Assembly: GCA_027924585.1 (NCBI GenBank)
Contig: BSBM01000600.1
Coordinates: forward strand, 14,753,001 to 14,817,000
Origin: Larix kaempferi
Taxonomy: Eukaryota; Streptophyta; Pinopsida; Pinales; Pinaceae
Direction of reading: 5' to 3'
DNA length: 64,000 nucleotides
The translations under genes and the position numbers were made by a program. The notes below the pieces were generated by a model. It saw nothing but the letters and a program-made list of their open reading frames with translations, did not search any database and was not told the DNA's origin. Within the stretch, counting starts at the first letter, position 1. Each line of letters opens with the position of its first letter. Positions 47,801 to 59,785 of this stretch are shown piece by piece.

Positions 47801-50800
47801 TTTGTGAAAAACCATAAGCATAGTAACGAGTGTAATATGATAAAAAATTGGTCATCTAGCCATTAAGTTCAATCATTCTTCATAGAAGATAGTATATGTA
47901 CTGAGTACGAAAGGAATTCTGGTATTGATACCCACGATGTAAGTACACACCCATGTGTCTTTCGTTGTCTTAAAATTTTATAAGAACAAGGGAGGATAGA
48001 GACAGAGTAAGGGTACAAAGTAGTTAAGTATCATATTTTTTTGGATGAACTTGTTAAGTATGACATTCGTCTACTTCAATTCCTCTTTTAGGTCTTTAGT
48101 GGCATTTAGTTTTGAGGTGAAAATGAGGTTCTATGCAACCTTCATAGCCATGATCTCATGTTTTACGCCTTACAGTCTTTTGTGTTAGTTGGTTTGTTGT
48201 TGTCCTTCCACTATATTCTCTACTCCAAATCTCATATTTTATAGTGTTGCTTGTATTGTGCTTCTAGCCATTTTTATAGGATCATATTAGTCGTTATCAC
48301 TCTTGCGAATTATTTTCTACATTATATCCCTTTCTCACTAATGCGTTTTATCTATTATATGTTATTTTCGACTAATCTTTGGTTTTGGATTTTCAAAAGT
48401 CGTACTTCACCAACCTTGTCTACATATCCAACTTAATTTTGACCTTATGAATACGGTGAGATAACTGTGCATCATAAATATTTCTAATTAAGATTGTAAT
48501 TATTTTTCCTTGAATCAACCTGAATATTCTCGTTCTCCTTCTTTTTCTTTTTAGAAATCTGTAGACAATTTTATCTTTAATACAATATTTAAAACATTTC
48601 CAACATCTCAAAACTTTGTATGAAGTGGTTATGAGTTGAGTTTTTTTTTCCAGATAACAATGGTCTTGAAGCGAAATGTTCATGAGATCATTGTTATTAT
48701 TCATGTATATCATCATGTTTCTATATGCATTATTTAGTGGATCATTGCCCATCGTGCACCAAGAGGAGATGGTACTTTCCCAGCACTTGCCACTAGCACC
48801 ATTTAATATTTTTCATTTAATTTACATTGGTACATGATTATGTATCATTTTTTAACACTCCAAATTTTGTTTATTTATTAAACGACCATGATACCCTTCT
48901 ATTTGACGGCATGAAACATACCATGAAACATACCACACGCTTGGAGGAATTGAACCTGGTGGGAGGAATCTCACCACCCCCTCTTTACAAACCAATAAAA
49001 TCCTTGGCAGTGATTCCTTTTTGTTATGAATAATCCTCAGCGGTGATTCTTTTCTGTTATGAATACAACCCCAACAATGTTTTAGTTTCCATTACATCTT
49101 CTCTTTGTTTCATTTTGGCCTATGTAGCATATTTCTATGCAGCAATGAACTAAACGGTTCATATAATTATGTACTTCTATTATTTGCTTTAATCAGTTCT
49201 AAGGGGCAAAGAGAAACAACGATGAAAATACCTCTTATAGGGAAAGCAAGTTCTGAAATATAAACTCCCTTTTATTACTTTTCCAAATAGCTAACAATAA
49301 TCTTATAGGACATATGTTAATTAGTTCACTATCAACAAAGTTTATTGGGTTTGCACCTTGTCTAACAAAAAAAAATTATAATGTTTATTTATTTATTTCT
49401 TGTTTGATCTCAAGTATCTCACACAAATACAAATGCTACAGTTTGGTCTAAATATGGTTTAGGATTACTATTGTATTAAAACATATGCTCCATATCTAAG
49501 GTTTTTTTGCAAGGTATCTTCTTTTTTGTCATGGAACACTATTTTTGAAGAGTCGACATAGATGGACTAAGCAGTTAACTATGTTTCTTCTTTCAAAGAC
49601 ACTATTCTACTACATGATCTTGTTGTTTCTTTTGTTGTCGAACTTCTATGTACACAAGTAATCCAACTCATTTCCTGCAGAGCAAAAGAAATTGGAGTGA
49701 TAACACATGGTGAAGATATAATCTTCTTCTCCCACGTCCCTATGAAAGATCAACTTTAGTTAGAGTCATTGCTTCTGAAAATGCTAGGTTGATTGATCAT
49801 GTTGGAGTGTAATTTTCCTCCAAGAGTCCAAGTATTTGTATGAGCAAGATCTAGGTGAGTTGTGTGGGAGAAGTGTAATAGGACTACACTACGGTTTTAT
49901 TGTATTTCCAATTGCTCTTTATGAATGGTTCATTTTTTTTAAGGTATTTTTCTTCAAAGGCTTTACACAGTTTTTTTGGAAAACGAAGTACTACGTCCTG
50001 CTATGTGGTAGATGCTTGACATTAAGATGAGAGAAAGCATTTATTCAAAAGTATATATATATATATATATTTCTTTGTGTTGTGCTAATTGTAGGCACTA
50101 GGCCAAAGCTTTCTTGTTGTGTATTATAGTAGTCTCAGCTTAGGAGTTTTTAGCCTTTCAACTATGCAACCTACAACAGGCTAAACTTGTCCTTTGGGAA
50201 AAATCCTAGTCATTAATCACAATGGAATTTTGGTTTAACCACTAAGTCAATTCATGGAGACAATTATTTTTGAAAATAAGTTCTGTGCAATGTAAGTTGT
50301 AGTTACAAAATAACAAAAAGAGCTTATCATACGAAAAACAACACTAGTTATGATGGTTGCTAAAGAAGATGCCTATTGTTACAAAATGACAAAAAGAGCT
50401 TGTCATATGAAAACCCACATTAGTTCGGATACAACTATTTGAGAGTGTTATTACCACCTTAATAGATTCTCATTTTAAATTTGGATCTAGTGTTAAAATA
50501 GATGCATTTCCGACTTAAAAAATCTATGCAAAAGTTTATCGCTTCTTAAAAATTGGATTTATGCTATATTACTATCATATTGTGCATGTATTGTGCAACT
50601 TGTTGAGAGTTCTTGAAATTTATGGTATGTTCCCATCATCTCTTGAGGGTTCTATCTTTTATGAACACTTTTTTATATTAAAAGTACACAAATCCACCCT
50701 CAATTAAGAAATTTTCTCTAGTTTAAATTATTAAGTGCATTGTTCATTATTATAAGTTTTTTTCCATGTGGAGAATTAATAAGTGCATTATTCATGATTA

Positions 50801-51240
50801 TAATAATTTTTCCTTATAATAATGTGAAGAATTATATAATAGGTAAGTGGGTGTAGAATAATTTTTGTTGTTGTTTTCGTAAAGACTGACAAAATGAAAA
50901 GGAATGTAAATCCAAAAAATAAATAAATGAGGGAAGACATGTCATGGTTGTATAATGCACACAACAATTTAACATAAACATGATACAAATAAATGTAGAC
51001 CTTGGCTTAATAAAGCAAGTGTTAATCTAATTAGTGCTCTAGTATCCTACAATTCCATTGGTAATCAAAAGGGAGAAATCACACCTAGTTACTTGTAAAT
51101 TGAGAATTCTTAGATTAGATTAATGTGCTTGATGTTCCATTAAAAAAAATGCAAATGATGTCAAACTTGAACAAAAATAATTAAATTATATTGATTTTAT
51201 CTTAAACTTAGATATATAGAGTACCTTATCAAAATCTTGT
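44859..51240. other. Gene-free stretch of unit B
   Basis: Collinear with 25931-32100. No domain is recognisable on either strand. B-box-like remnants occupy the same relative positions as in unit A. About 215 bp at 48436-48650, absent from unit A, lie between T-runs. A 12-bp CATGAAACATAC tandem repeat lies near 48910 and an (AT)n run at 50051-50070. Confidence 0.4.
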
Positions 51241-51602
51241 GTAAACTTAGATACGTAGGGCCATTCGACGTTGGATTCCTAGTAGTAGTCCTAGTGAATA
51301 GTGCCTTGTTCCTCTTTGAAGCAGTAACCCCACGAATATTGCCCACTTGGGGCCCCATCCCATCCACTTTTTTAACAACATTTCTTCGCACGTGAGGCGT
51401 AAAGATGAAGAAATAAATTAAGAGTCATAGTGGAGGTGTAAATATTACATGTGGTTTTGTGGGAGGTTTGGGCTAAGAAAGCAGCAAGCTCTCTTGTACG
51501 AGTATCGAGATCACCTATGGTGCTGAATTGAGGAAAAGCATTGGCAGCCACAATGAAAGCATCGTAGGTGTAGAATCCTTTCGCCAAGCAATCCTTTCGC
51601 AT
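51241..51602 (-). pseudogene. Class IV (GH19) chitinase catalytic region, unit B (broken)
   Basis: Block 1 (51602-51450) is open and close to family consensus: [19 protein letters not shown], then [20 protein letters not shown] and TSHKTT. The catalytic Glu of SHETT is Lys (codon 51456-51458, a single GAA to AAA change). A splice-donor-like GTAATATT lies just after it. Block 2 (about 51366-51254) reads SGWDGAPSGQYSWGYCFKEE and has the two TAG codons also seen in unit A. It then breaks where about 700 bp, including the rest of the catalytic domain, are missing relative to unit A. The shared TAG codons date loss of function to before the duplication. Confidence 0.9.
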
Positions 51603-52297
51603 TAGTCAAGAATTGGTACATTTGTGTTAACTATCTTAAATTGTAGGTGGCTTTTTGTAACCATATTCTTAAAGATGAAAAGACCAAATTTTATGAGAAC
51701 GATAGAATAGGGTGTGTTTTTCTAATTTTAAGATTGTAAATTATAAGCCATTGGATTTGTCCCATCTTTCTCCATTATAATTGTCTAGAAAGAATACACC
51801 TCAACCTTCACATGCATATAAAGTAAAAATTACACATTAATAAATTTTGAGGAGGGGCTTGCAATTCAACAAACTTTTAATAGTAACTAGCCAATCCCAT
51901 AAAACTTCTCAGCATAAGGGGCTCAATTAACAAGTAAAGATGACACATTAGCAGAAAACCATTATTTTAGACTATATTAGAGGGACACATATGCAGATAT
52001 ACATAGAGATATGACAACTAGGCACGTACTAATTAACAAGGAAGAACTAGAGAGGGATGAAATTCCTTGGTACGAACAAACACACGGAGGTTTATGCTAT
52101 GTGGAAGCATAGACAGACGGTAAACAAATCGAGATTTACGAGAACTGAAGAGAGAGAGGGGGAGAGCGTAAACATATGGAGATTTATGCTTTGTGGAGGC
52201 ATAGAGAGACCGTAAACATATGGAGACATACATACACACTGTTTATTGCTGAGATATGTGGACAGTGTTGTTTATTGCTGAGATATGTGGACAGTGT
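51603..52297. other. Spacer between chitinase relic and hevein gene (unit B)
   Basis: AT-rich, with single copies of the sequences amplified in unit A at 33.5-34.0 kb. It holds the hevein gene 3' flank with AATAAA on the minus strand at 52242-52247 and 52271-52276, duplicated with TTTATTGCTGAGATATGTGG. No other gene is visible. Confidence 0.5.
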
Positions 52298-52781
52298 TCA
52301 AACCACGGTTTTGATGAGGCGATTGATCACGAAACCCTCTCCACTGGCTTCAGTTATGATAGATGCGACTCCCTCTCCACTGGGAGGCGGAGGCGTAGTC
52401 GGACATTGGCTGTGGCAGTGACCTGGGGAGCAATAGTCGGCCGTGGTGCCGCAAAAGAAATCATTGCTGCAGCAATAGCCTTCGTCACAGAGGTATCCGT
52501 CAGCGCATGACCCTGGAACATGGGGTGGCGGCGGGGGGTGGGGGTGGGGGTGGGGGTGGCGGCGGGGGCGGGGGCGTAGTGGGACATTGGCTTTGACAGT
52601 GACCTGGTGCGCAATAGGCTTCCGTGTTGCCGCAAAATCCAGAAGTGCTGCAGCACAAGCCGTCGGAACAGAGCGCTCCGCCCGCTTCCTTTCCGCATAC
52701 CGGTGGCTCTGCAGACACAGAAGGCATACTCAGAAGGCACACTACAGTGAAGGCGAACAGTTTTGCAATACTCGTCGCCAT
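52298..52781 (-). CDS. Secreted protein with two hevein (chitin-binding) domains; one-base frameshift in the linker
   Basis: Probably a secreted chitin-binding defence protein derived from a class IV chitinase. The start is the ATG at 52781 ([11 protein letters not shown]), chosen because the Met at 52823 would lie within about 10 bases of the TATA box. A signal peptide of about 24 residues ends at SVSA. Domain 1 ([11 protein letters not shown], then [21 protein letters not shown]) has eight cysteines. After a poly-Pro linker, domain 2 (SCADGYLC, then [21 protein letters not shown]) also has eight. The tail is [14 protein letters not shown] and ends at TGA 52298-52300; 12 bp with the FAIQ-stop of unit A are missing. 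The frames of the two domains differ by one base. Five of six linker G-runs end in five Gs, but 52533-52538 has six, and one G fewer would join them. No GH19 domain is attached. Confidence 0.72.
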
Positions 52782-52828
52782 GGTATTAAATGCAACTTCG
52801 CATGGTGAAATCCAAGACTGCAAATCCC

Positions 52829-52837
52829 TATTTTATA
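52829..52837 (-). promoter_or_regulatory. TATA box of the hevein gene
   Basis: TATAAAATA on the minus strand, about 48-56 bases upstream of the ATG at 52781, the usual plant spacing. It sits next to the first copy of a duplicated promoter segment. Confidence 0.65.
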
Positions 52838-52838
52838 G

Positions 52839-53104
52839 CAATATTTCCCAACATCCCACGACGACGTGCTTATATTTAATGTAAATATTTTATAGCAATA
52901 TTTAATGTTTGTTGCTTTGTAAATAATATTCACTCTAAAATAGGGCCAGGAACAAGTTGTTGATAGAGCGGACAATGAAACGGCTGAGGAAATATTAAAA
53001 ACGTGCCATTTACGGCTGCGGAAACGTGATATTTCCCAACATCCCACGACGACGTGCTTCTATTTAATGTAAATATTTTATAGCAATATTTAATGTTTGT
53101 TGAT
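52839..53104 (-). promoter_or_regulatory. Duplicated upstream segment with ACGT elements
   Basis: About 75 bp containing ATATTTCCCAACATCCCACG and ACGACGTGCTT occur at 52839-52914 and again at 53028-53104 in the same orientation. Each carries an ACGT core (ACGACGTGC). Two further ACGTG strings lie between them (AAAACGTGCC and GGAAACGTGA), matching core bZIP/ABRE-type sites. Unit A has lost this region. Confidence 0.5.
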
Positions 53105-53232
53105 AGACTGGACAATGTATTATACATTTAACCTTCATATATCCTTGGTTATAAACTCCAGCTTATAATTATGACATATTTTTATTTTATTAAGCGATTT
53201 AAAAATCTAAAGTATGGAAATGGTTGTATAAA

Positions 53233-53430
53233 TATTAATCATTTAACATGTGAAATTTTCATTTTTACACCTTACTCTTAACATAATAATAATCATTTAA
53301 CATGTGAAATTTTCATTTTTACACCTTACTCTGAACATATTAATCATTTATCATGTGAAATTTTCATTTTTACACCTTACTTTTAACATATTAATCATTT
53401 AACATGTGAAATTTTCATTTTTATCTCTGA
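53233..53430. repeat. Minisatellite closing unit B, about five units
   Basis: Same units as 34540-34912 (CATGTGAAATTTTCATTTTT plus spacer). It marks the right limit of the duplicated material. Confidence 0.9.
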
Positions 53431-55728
53431 GTGTGAAATTTTCATTTAAATATCTTATTCAAAACAATTCAAATAATTATTTACTATATATATATAATTT
53501 TAATTGTTTTTTTGTTTATGTTCAATCAGTAGAAATTTAAAAATTGAAGATGCCTTTAAAGAAAAGACTCTACCATAAACAATTTTTCGAAAATAAATGT
53601 TATTTCAAAAAAATAAATTTAACATGTAAAATTTAAATTTAAATGTCAAATGAAAACCAATATTAAAATTAAAACGTCATATAAAAAAAATTATGAGCCA
53701 AGTAGGATGTCAATGTCAAATTTCAACCCTAAACACGCCGGCTCATACACCAATATATTCTTGTAAATGCATATATAAACATAAAACAAATTTTAATTAT
53801 GTAGTTATAAGTACTTTCATGAGCTATTGGATAAGAGTTACTCACATCAGATTCTCATGTTCGACCTTTTTTTCCTTGAGAAATTTTGTTTTGAAACTGG
53901 ACTATTGAAATTTTAATTTTAGAACTGAATGGATTTTAGGGAAAAAAAAACCCTAAAATCACATTTTACTATTAATGAGATTATTATCTTAGGTTATAAA
54001 GATTGCAAATGAGAAAAATCTACCATGAATAACCATCATTTTATTATCACACGATGTTGGCATCTTAACCTCTACTAATGAAACAAAATTATTCATGATT
54101 CAAAACATTATGACAATTAGTCAAAATGAGAATAATGTGTGTCAATAGGTTCATTACCTTTGGACATCCGTAATCATTACCCTAATTCAATGTTCACCAT
54201 ATTTTGGAACTGACACTGTTTCAGTACTTTCTATCTAACATTTTCTCCTTAAAATCCTGTGTATACATGTTTGTGCCTATCCATATCTACTATGGACTGC
54301 ACACTTTCTGTACGCTTGAGTATTCACTTTATATCCTTGTTGTGCATGTTGGGTTGCGCCTTGCACATCATTGAGAAATATGGACCCTACAACAAATATG
54401 TATCCATATATATCTTGGGATTGAAGGAGGTGACTATACAAAAACCTGCATGTGCTATTTTTTAGTTGAAATATGAGCGTGTCACACGGGGCACTCAAAT
54501 GACCCCATTTCTAGCAAGGGTGAATTTTTTTGGCAAGCCATAACTCCACCCCTTCCATATAAATTTTCAAAAATCTAATGATTTAGATCATCTAGAATTA
54601 AAATGGGCCAAAACCGTGAAGCGTAGAGTTCCCAACAATGGGATGAAACTATGGCTTATGTCATAGTTCCCATGAAATTTAGGGTTAATTTTCCTTGGAT
54701 AAGGGAGGGTGATTTGAGTTCATTTCACATCCCCTTATCTCATAAAAAATCCAAGTATATATTCTCTAAAACCCATTGAATCATTCACTTAAGATATGGT
54801 AAGGCTTATTCCAAGAAGCATACTCTAACTTTCTATATGGACATGAATATAGTTCTTATGCATTTTATAAACACTATACTTAACTGGTTAACTAGTTATT
54901 TATTTAGTCATTGATTGTTGTTAATTGGTCATTTATTTAGTCATTAATTGTTGTTTACTGGTCATATAATTAGTCATTGATTTTTGTAGATAGGGCATGC
55001 AAAAATCAAACCACCAACCTCCTTACTTTAAGGAATGTGCTCTTTCATTGAGCCAGCACCCTTAAATAGAATAATCAAATTTCACACCAAACAAAAGTTC
55101 ACACTGTGTTGTGTTGGCTTGGTTTTCTATAGTGAACAAAATTTGAAAATAGTACATCAAATTTAATATTGCACTAAGAAGAAGAAATAACTTTGTTCCT
55201 AGGGAACCTTTTTCAAGCATGAAAAAAATTATTTACAAGTTTCCAAAAGGGGAAAAATTATATATAACAAGCTTTGCTTAATTTATTCTATATAAGAATA
55301 GCCTACTTTTCATAAACAAACATTTTCATATTTTGATAAATTAGTTTCTCAAAAGAGAATACTGATACAAAGGCTCTCACAAACTCATCTAAAAAATGAG
55401 CTGGATAAAATACTTTGAAATGTTACAAATTTCAAATTGTTAGTATCAACACTAAAACTCTACCTGCATGTGCAGAGTTGGAAACCTCAGCTGAGAAATT
55501 GATTTTACATCTTTGTCAAGAACAACCACCACAAAAATAGGAATTGTTGTAAACAGTACATTGTACAATGATAAAAAAAATATTCAAATGTTGCCTGCCT
55601 TGAGAACATGGTCAATGCATTGCTGAAGAAAATGGAAAACCCAATGACAAAATTCTTGTACAAAAAGTACTTCATTTGCAATAAAAGTGAATGTTGTAAT
55701 GAAATTATGGACAATAACCTGACACGTC
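53431..55728. other. Gene-free AT-rich stretch
   Basis: No domain is recognisable. Imperfect repeats of TTGTT...TTGGTCAT...TTTAGTCATT lie at about 54890-54985, just before a tRNA-like sequence. Everything else is unremarkable AT-rich DNA. Confidence 0.45.
54993..55061 (-). pseudogene. tRNA-like sequence (tRNA relic or SINE head)
   Basis: The minus strand reads GGGTGCTGGCTCAATGAAAG and continues AGCAC. It has a good pol III A box (TGGCTCAATGA) and a D arm pairing GCTC with GAGC. An anticodon-arm-like TCCTTA...TAAGGA and a weak B box (GGTTTGATTTT) follow, then TGCCC partly pairing with the 5' GGG. The B box and acceptor are degraded, so a working tRNA is unlikely. Confidence 0.4.
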
Positions 55729-58700
55729 TGTAATGCCCCTAGAATCTTAGTTAAAGTTTAAATACTTTGTAATAATGTTTTTTATTATTGTTGAACAATT
55801 ATTTGACCAAGTGTGGTCAAAGACACTTGTTTGAGGATATTGTATTGTTTTTATTATTTAATAAATAAAAACAGGAGAATCCAATACGAAGTAGTTGCTG
55901 AAAGAGTGTTTGCTGGCCCAGAAGGAGAAATGGCATGTGTTGGGAAGATTTCCCATAGTGGTGAAAAACACTAATTAATACCTCAATAGGTGCAGGAGGC
56001 ATCATCCCTATTTTTAAGTTCATAACTCTAGATGGAGGTTCTAGAGCACGACGCTCATGATAGACCTAACTCCTAGGCAATGCTTTATTAAGCAATTCCA
56101 ATCAGACAAGAAGGAGGCTTGGATGGAAGAGGTAAATTATTTTGTTGAGTTGAGATGGAGAACTGAGTGATAGTTTTGGGTTGCTTCAGCTGTCTTTGTC
56201 CTTGTGGTCCAACAAACAGGCTCGGGGGTTTCAGAACAAGTAAGCTTGGTTGTTCTAGAAGATTGGTTGGGAGGAACGATGGACTTCATATTGGATTCAG
56301 TCTGTTCTTTTAGTCAATTTCTATTATTGTTTACTAATATTCAATAGTTTTTATTAACTATTTAAGTATTTACTATGTGAAATTATTGGAAATTGATGAA
56401 GTGTATTTTATACTATTTTAATGCTATGTAAACAATTTTGTTGCTAATGAATATATTTATTTATGCTTACCATGTTTACGCTACCTAGATTCTTCTATTA
56501 TGTTGTATCATAGAAATTCTTGGCCTAGGGTTTCTATTTCATAATTCTACACATAGGATTAATGTTTATAAAACTCAATAGTATTATATTATGTTCTGTT
56601 ATCAATATTCTTTACATCTAAGATGTTATAATTATATTATTGTAGATAGAATCAATATTTTGTTTATAATCTATCTATGTCCTTAATTCATCTTCAGATT
56701 ATAAATTATTGTACGAACCTAGGGTTTGTACAAGAGAAAATATTACAGTACATATATACAAATTAGTTAGATAAACAAAATGTGCAATAGATAGTAATAA
56801 CACTGTATTCAATAAATAGAGTTATTATACCAACATTTGTATACATAAATACTTAATAAGAATTCTGTTTTGAATAACAAGCATTAAGTCAAATAATTTC
56901 AATACATTAAATCATCAAATATGATTCAATATTGGCTCATAAGCATTCTTATTCTAGTTGTAAACAATACCAAGTAAACATGGCTTCACACAAGTGTTTA
57001 TAATCAAGCAGAGCCGTCAGGCTCACATAATAATGCTAAGTTAAATAATTAGCATTGAAATGTTAATACATAGTTGCTAAGCTCACATGCGTTGCATGCT
57101 AGGTTAAGGAAATAGCATGAAATCGTTTTACTAAAGCCGTAAGGCTAAATACGATATTCGTATGGTTAAAACAGAAAGTCAAAACCTCTTCCGCACAAAG
57201 CTGAAAGGCCATTATAAACATGCTCTTGCATATATATATATGACGCATATGTTCAAAAGAATTAACTTATAGGTTATAAATATAAAATCCAAGAGGCTAG
57301 GTGATTTCCAAACTAACAAACGATTAAGCATTATGTTGGACAATGCATTCGCAAACAAAATAGATATACATTATGTACGACAGAGCCATAAGGCCACACA
57401 AAAGGAACATGTCAAAACGTTAAAAAGAAATACGAATGCGTAATGTTATAACACAACTGTAAGTGTTTCATTTCAGACTTCATTACAATGCCGTAGGGCT
57501 GTAAACATTACCAAGCTAGGTTAAACATGAGTATTTTTAGTCGAGAAGCATTCTTTCTAACTGCTCATTTGAGTTGGATAGTTATGAATTAAACCAAAGT
57601 CATCTATGTATAATAGAGTTAAAAGATAAGTTAAATCATCCAAGTATTTCTTTAAAAGAAATGGAACATGCCGACAGGATTGGTAAATAAACAAGTAAAT
57701 CTTTAAATAGGAGAACAACACGAATCGTGGAATAGGTAAGCAAGTATCATGCTCAAAGCAAAGTATTGTCTAACTGGTAATTACCGGCTTCATCGCCTTC
57801 ATAGCAGTCAAAACCCTTCCCACACTTTAGTGCTTCTTATTTACGAGACCACCTGTAAGCATTTACAAACAAGTTAGTTAGGGTTTAAATAAAAAATAGT
57901 AACCATTGCTTAACAAGTAATCAAAGTATGCTCACCAGAAGTAATGGCAGTCATCATTCTCCCTTAGCAATGGCACAGCCTGATTTTTACCCTACAAAAC
58001 AAACAGGAATACAAATTTAGGCGATATCATTTAAACAAATTCCTAAAATTTAATCAGGGGGTTATCACGACCTCTGTGAAAGCATCATACAAAAATAACT
58101 AGTATAAACATCTTGTATTTAAAACGTAAAATAATAAGGGTCTAATATATCAAACTTACCTAGAATGACCATAGTGGCTCGGAGCCGAGCATCCATCGCA
58201 CTCTGCAAGCCTGGATTCCAACAACGTAATCTCTTAGGGATTCAAGTTTAAACCCTTAATACCAACTAGCAGAGCCCCAAACCCAAACGATTAACAAGCC
58301 AAGTCACATAATCAAACTATGAAATGAAAAGACCTTACGGTCTGGGGAAATACCTCGTAAGCACTCCATAGGATGCCGTAGCAACTAATAAAATATATCA
58401 TCATTAAAATCACAGTAACTAAACCTGTTACACTTCACCAATGCGATAACATAGAGGGGAAAACTCTACATAGAGCCACCCCCATCGCAGCATCATAACG
58501 CTACACCTACAAAGAAAAATGGTCCATGCATAACCTCATTGCATAACAAAACCCTGGGGAAGATCAGTTACGATCCCAAGGATCAAAGATCAACGACCCA
58601 AAGGATGCCACGCGAGGATGGCCATACGGTACAACATCCTGCATTTAAATCCATCACATGGCTTGACCAACTCTGTCCGAGTTGGAACTCAACATGGCCT

Positions 58701-59782
58701 GCATTAACCAAGAAATCTCATTGAATTAATATAGAGATAAAAAACGAGATTTACTTATACATCAGTTTAATACATGATCTTAACATTGGATTAATGTCCA
58801 GCATTACGATTTCCACGTATGCTTTACAACTGTAGGCTTGGGGAATTCGAATCACATGTGTATGGGTTTGAACGTTAACATTTAGCCCAAATGCATTTCA
58901 AGCCAACAATTGTACATTTCCATAGATCAATTTTAATGCAAAGTTTAATGCGAACAATTAGCATAGAGCTGGCATAGGATCATAGTAACAGTATGACCCT
59001 AGCTCATATTATATAACATATAATACGAATTACATAAGGTTGTGAATACGACTATCAACATAGTTTTCATACCATAGCATAGGATTATGCCTAGTTCATA
59101 CATAATACAATATAACATATAGTTTATAACAAGCAATACGTTTTAATATAAGTCATATAGGAATCGATTTATTATGCATTAGTGTTATGCATAGTTTTGA
59201 TTGCAGGGCTATATTAATACAATGAGTTAAGAGCATAACCTTTGTACTATGTATATAATAACATAACATGTTAAGAGTATAACAATTGGACTATGTATTT
59301 AGTTCATAGGATGGGTGTCGTATAGATACCATAGTTATGTCGATATAAAGCTCAAGGAGCATATTGAATTATATCCAAAACATCACATAGGTTATAGTAT
59401 AGCAAGTTTATCATGACACCATAATGAAATAATGACAGGGAACCAGCTTAACGAGTCACGGCTTAGCCATTAAGCTAGAACGATAAATGTTGGTTTCAGG
59501 ATGACAAGTTAAGATATATAAACAATAATCATAATGGATTGCTACAACCATAATAATCGCATGTAGTCGTAAAGCTAAGACTAACTTTTATTCCAGAATT
59601 CACTTTCAGTAAAGTTTACGACGTATGCATGAATTACATAAATGCAAGTTATACCTTTTAGATGGATGATGCCGAGTCACACAACATGCTCTTTGTATTG
59701 CATACCTGCAACATAAGAATTAAGGCCGTTAACATACTCATATAAAATTTAAAAAAAATTGATTAATTTTAGGGTTGTGACA
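55729..59782 (+). repeat. Probable long 5' LTR of a Gypsy element
   Basis: It begins TGTAATGCCCCTAG, typical of Ty3/Gypsy LTRs, and ends GGGTTGTGACA 3 bp before the primer-binding site at 59786. About 4.05 kb would be a long LTR. The 3' partner is not in the window, so the left limit is unproven. No gene lies inside. Short palindrome-like motifs (AGCCGTAAGGCT and variants) are scattered at 57.0-58.4 kb. Confidence 0.4.
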
Positions 59783-59785
59783 AAT

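Larger units (their letters stand above)
34913..53430 (+). repeat. Tandem duplication, unit B (about 18.5 kb)
   Basis: Second copy of 14117-34912 in the same orientation. It lacks the LINE insertion of unit A (empty site 39439-39454). It has a longer minisatellite at 40.1-40.96 kb, about 45 bp extra at 39530-39575, about 215 bp extra at 48436-48650, and the complete hevein gene and promoter at 52.3-53.2 kb. It has lost about 443 bp near 41684, a block in LINE ORF1 near 42975, 38 bp in the endonuclease near 44049, and about 700 bp of chitinase near 51244. Confidence 0.95.

Noticed and set aside
14117-53430. Units A and B as two haplotypes joined by the assembler
   Set aside because: Not excluded, only ranked below a true duplication: the junction falls on a minisatellite shared by both ends and the copies differ by many independent events. 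Depth and spanning reads would decide.
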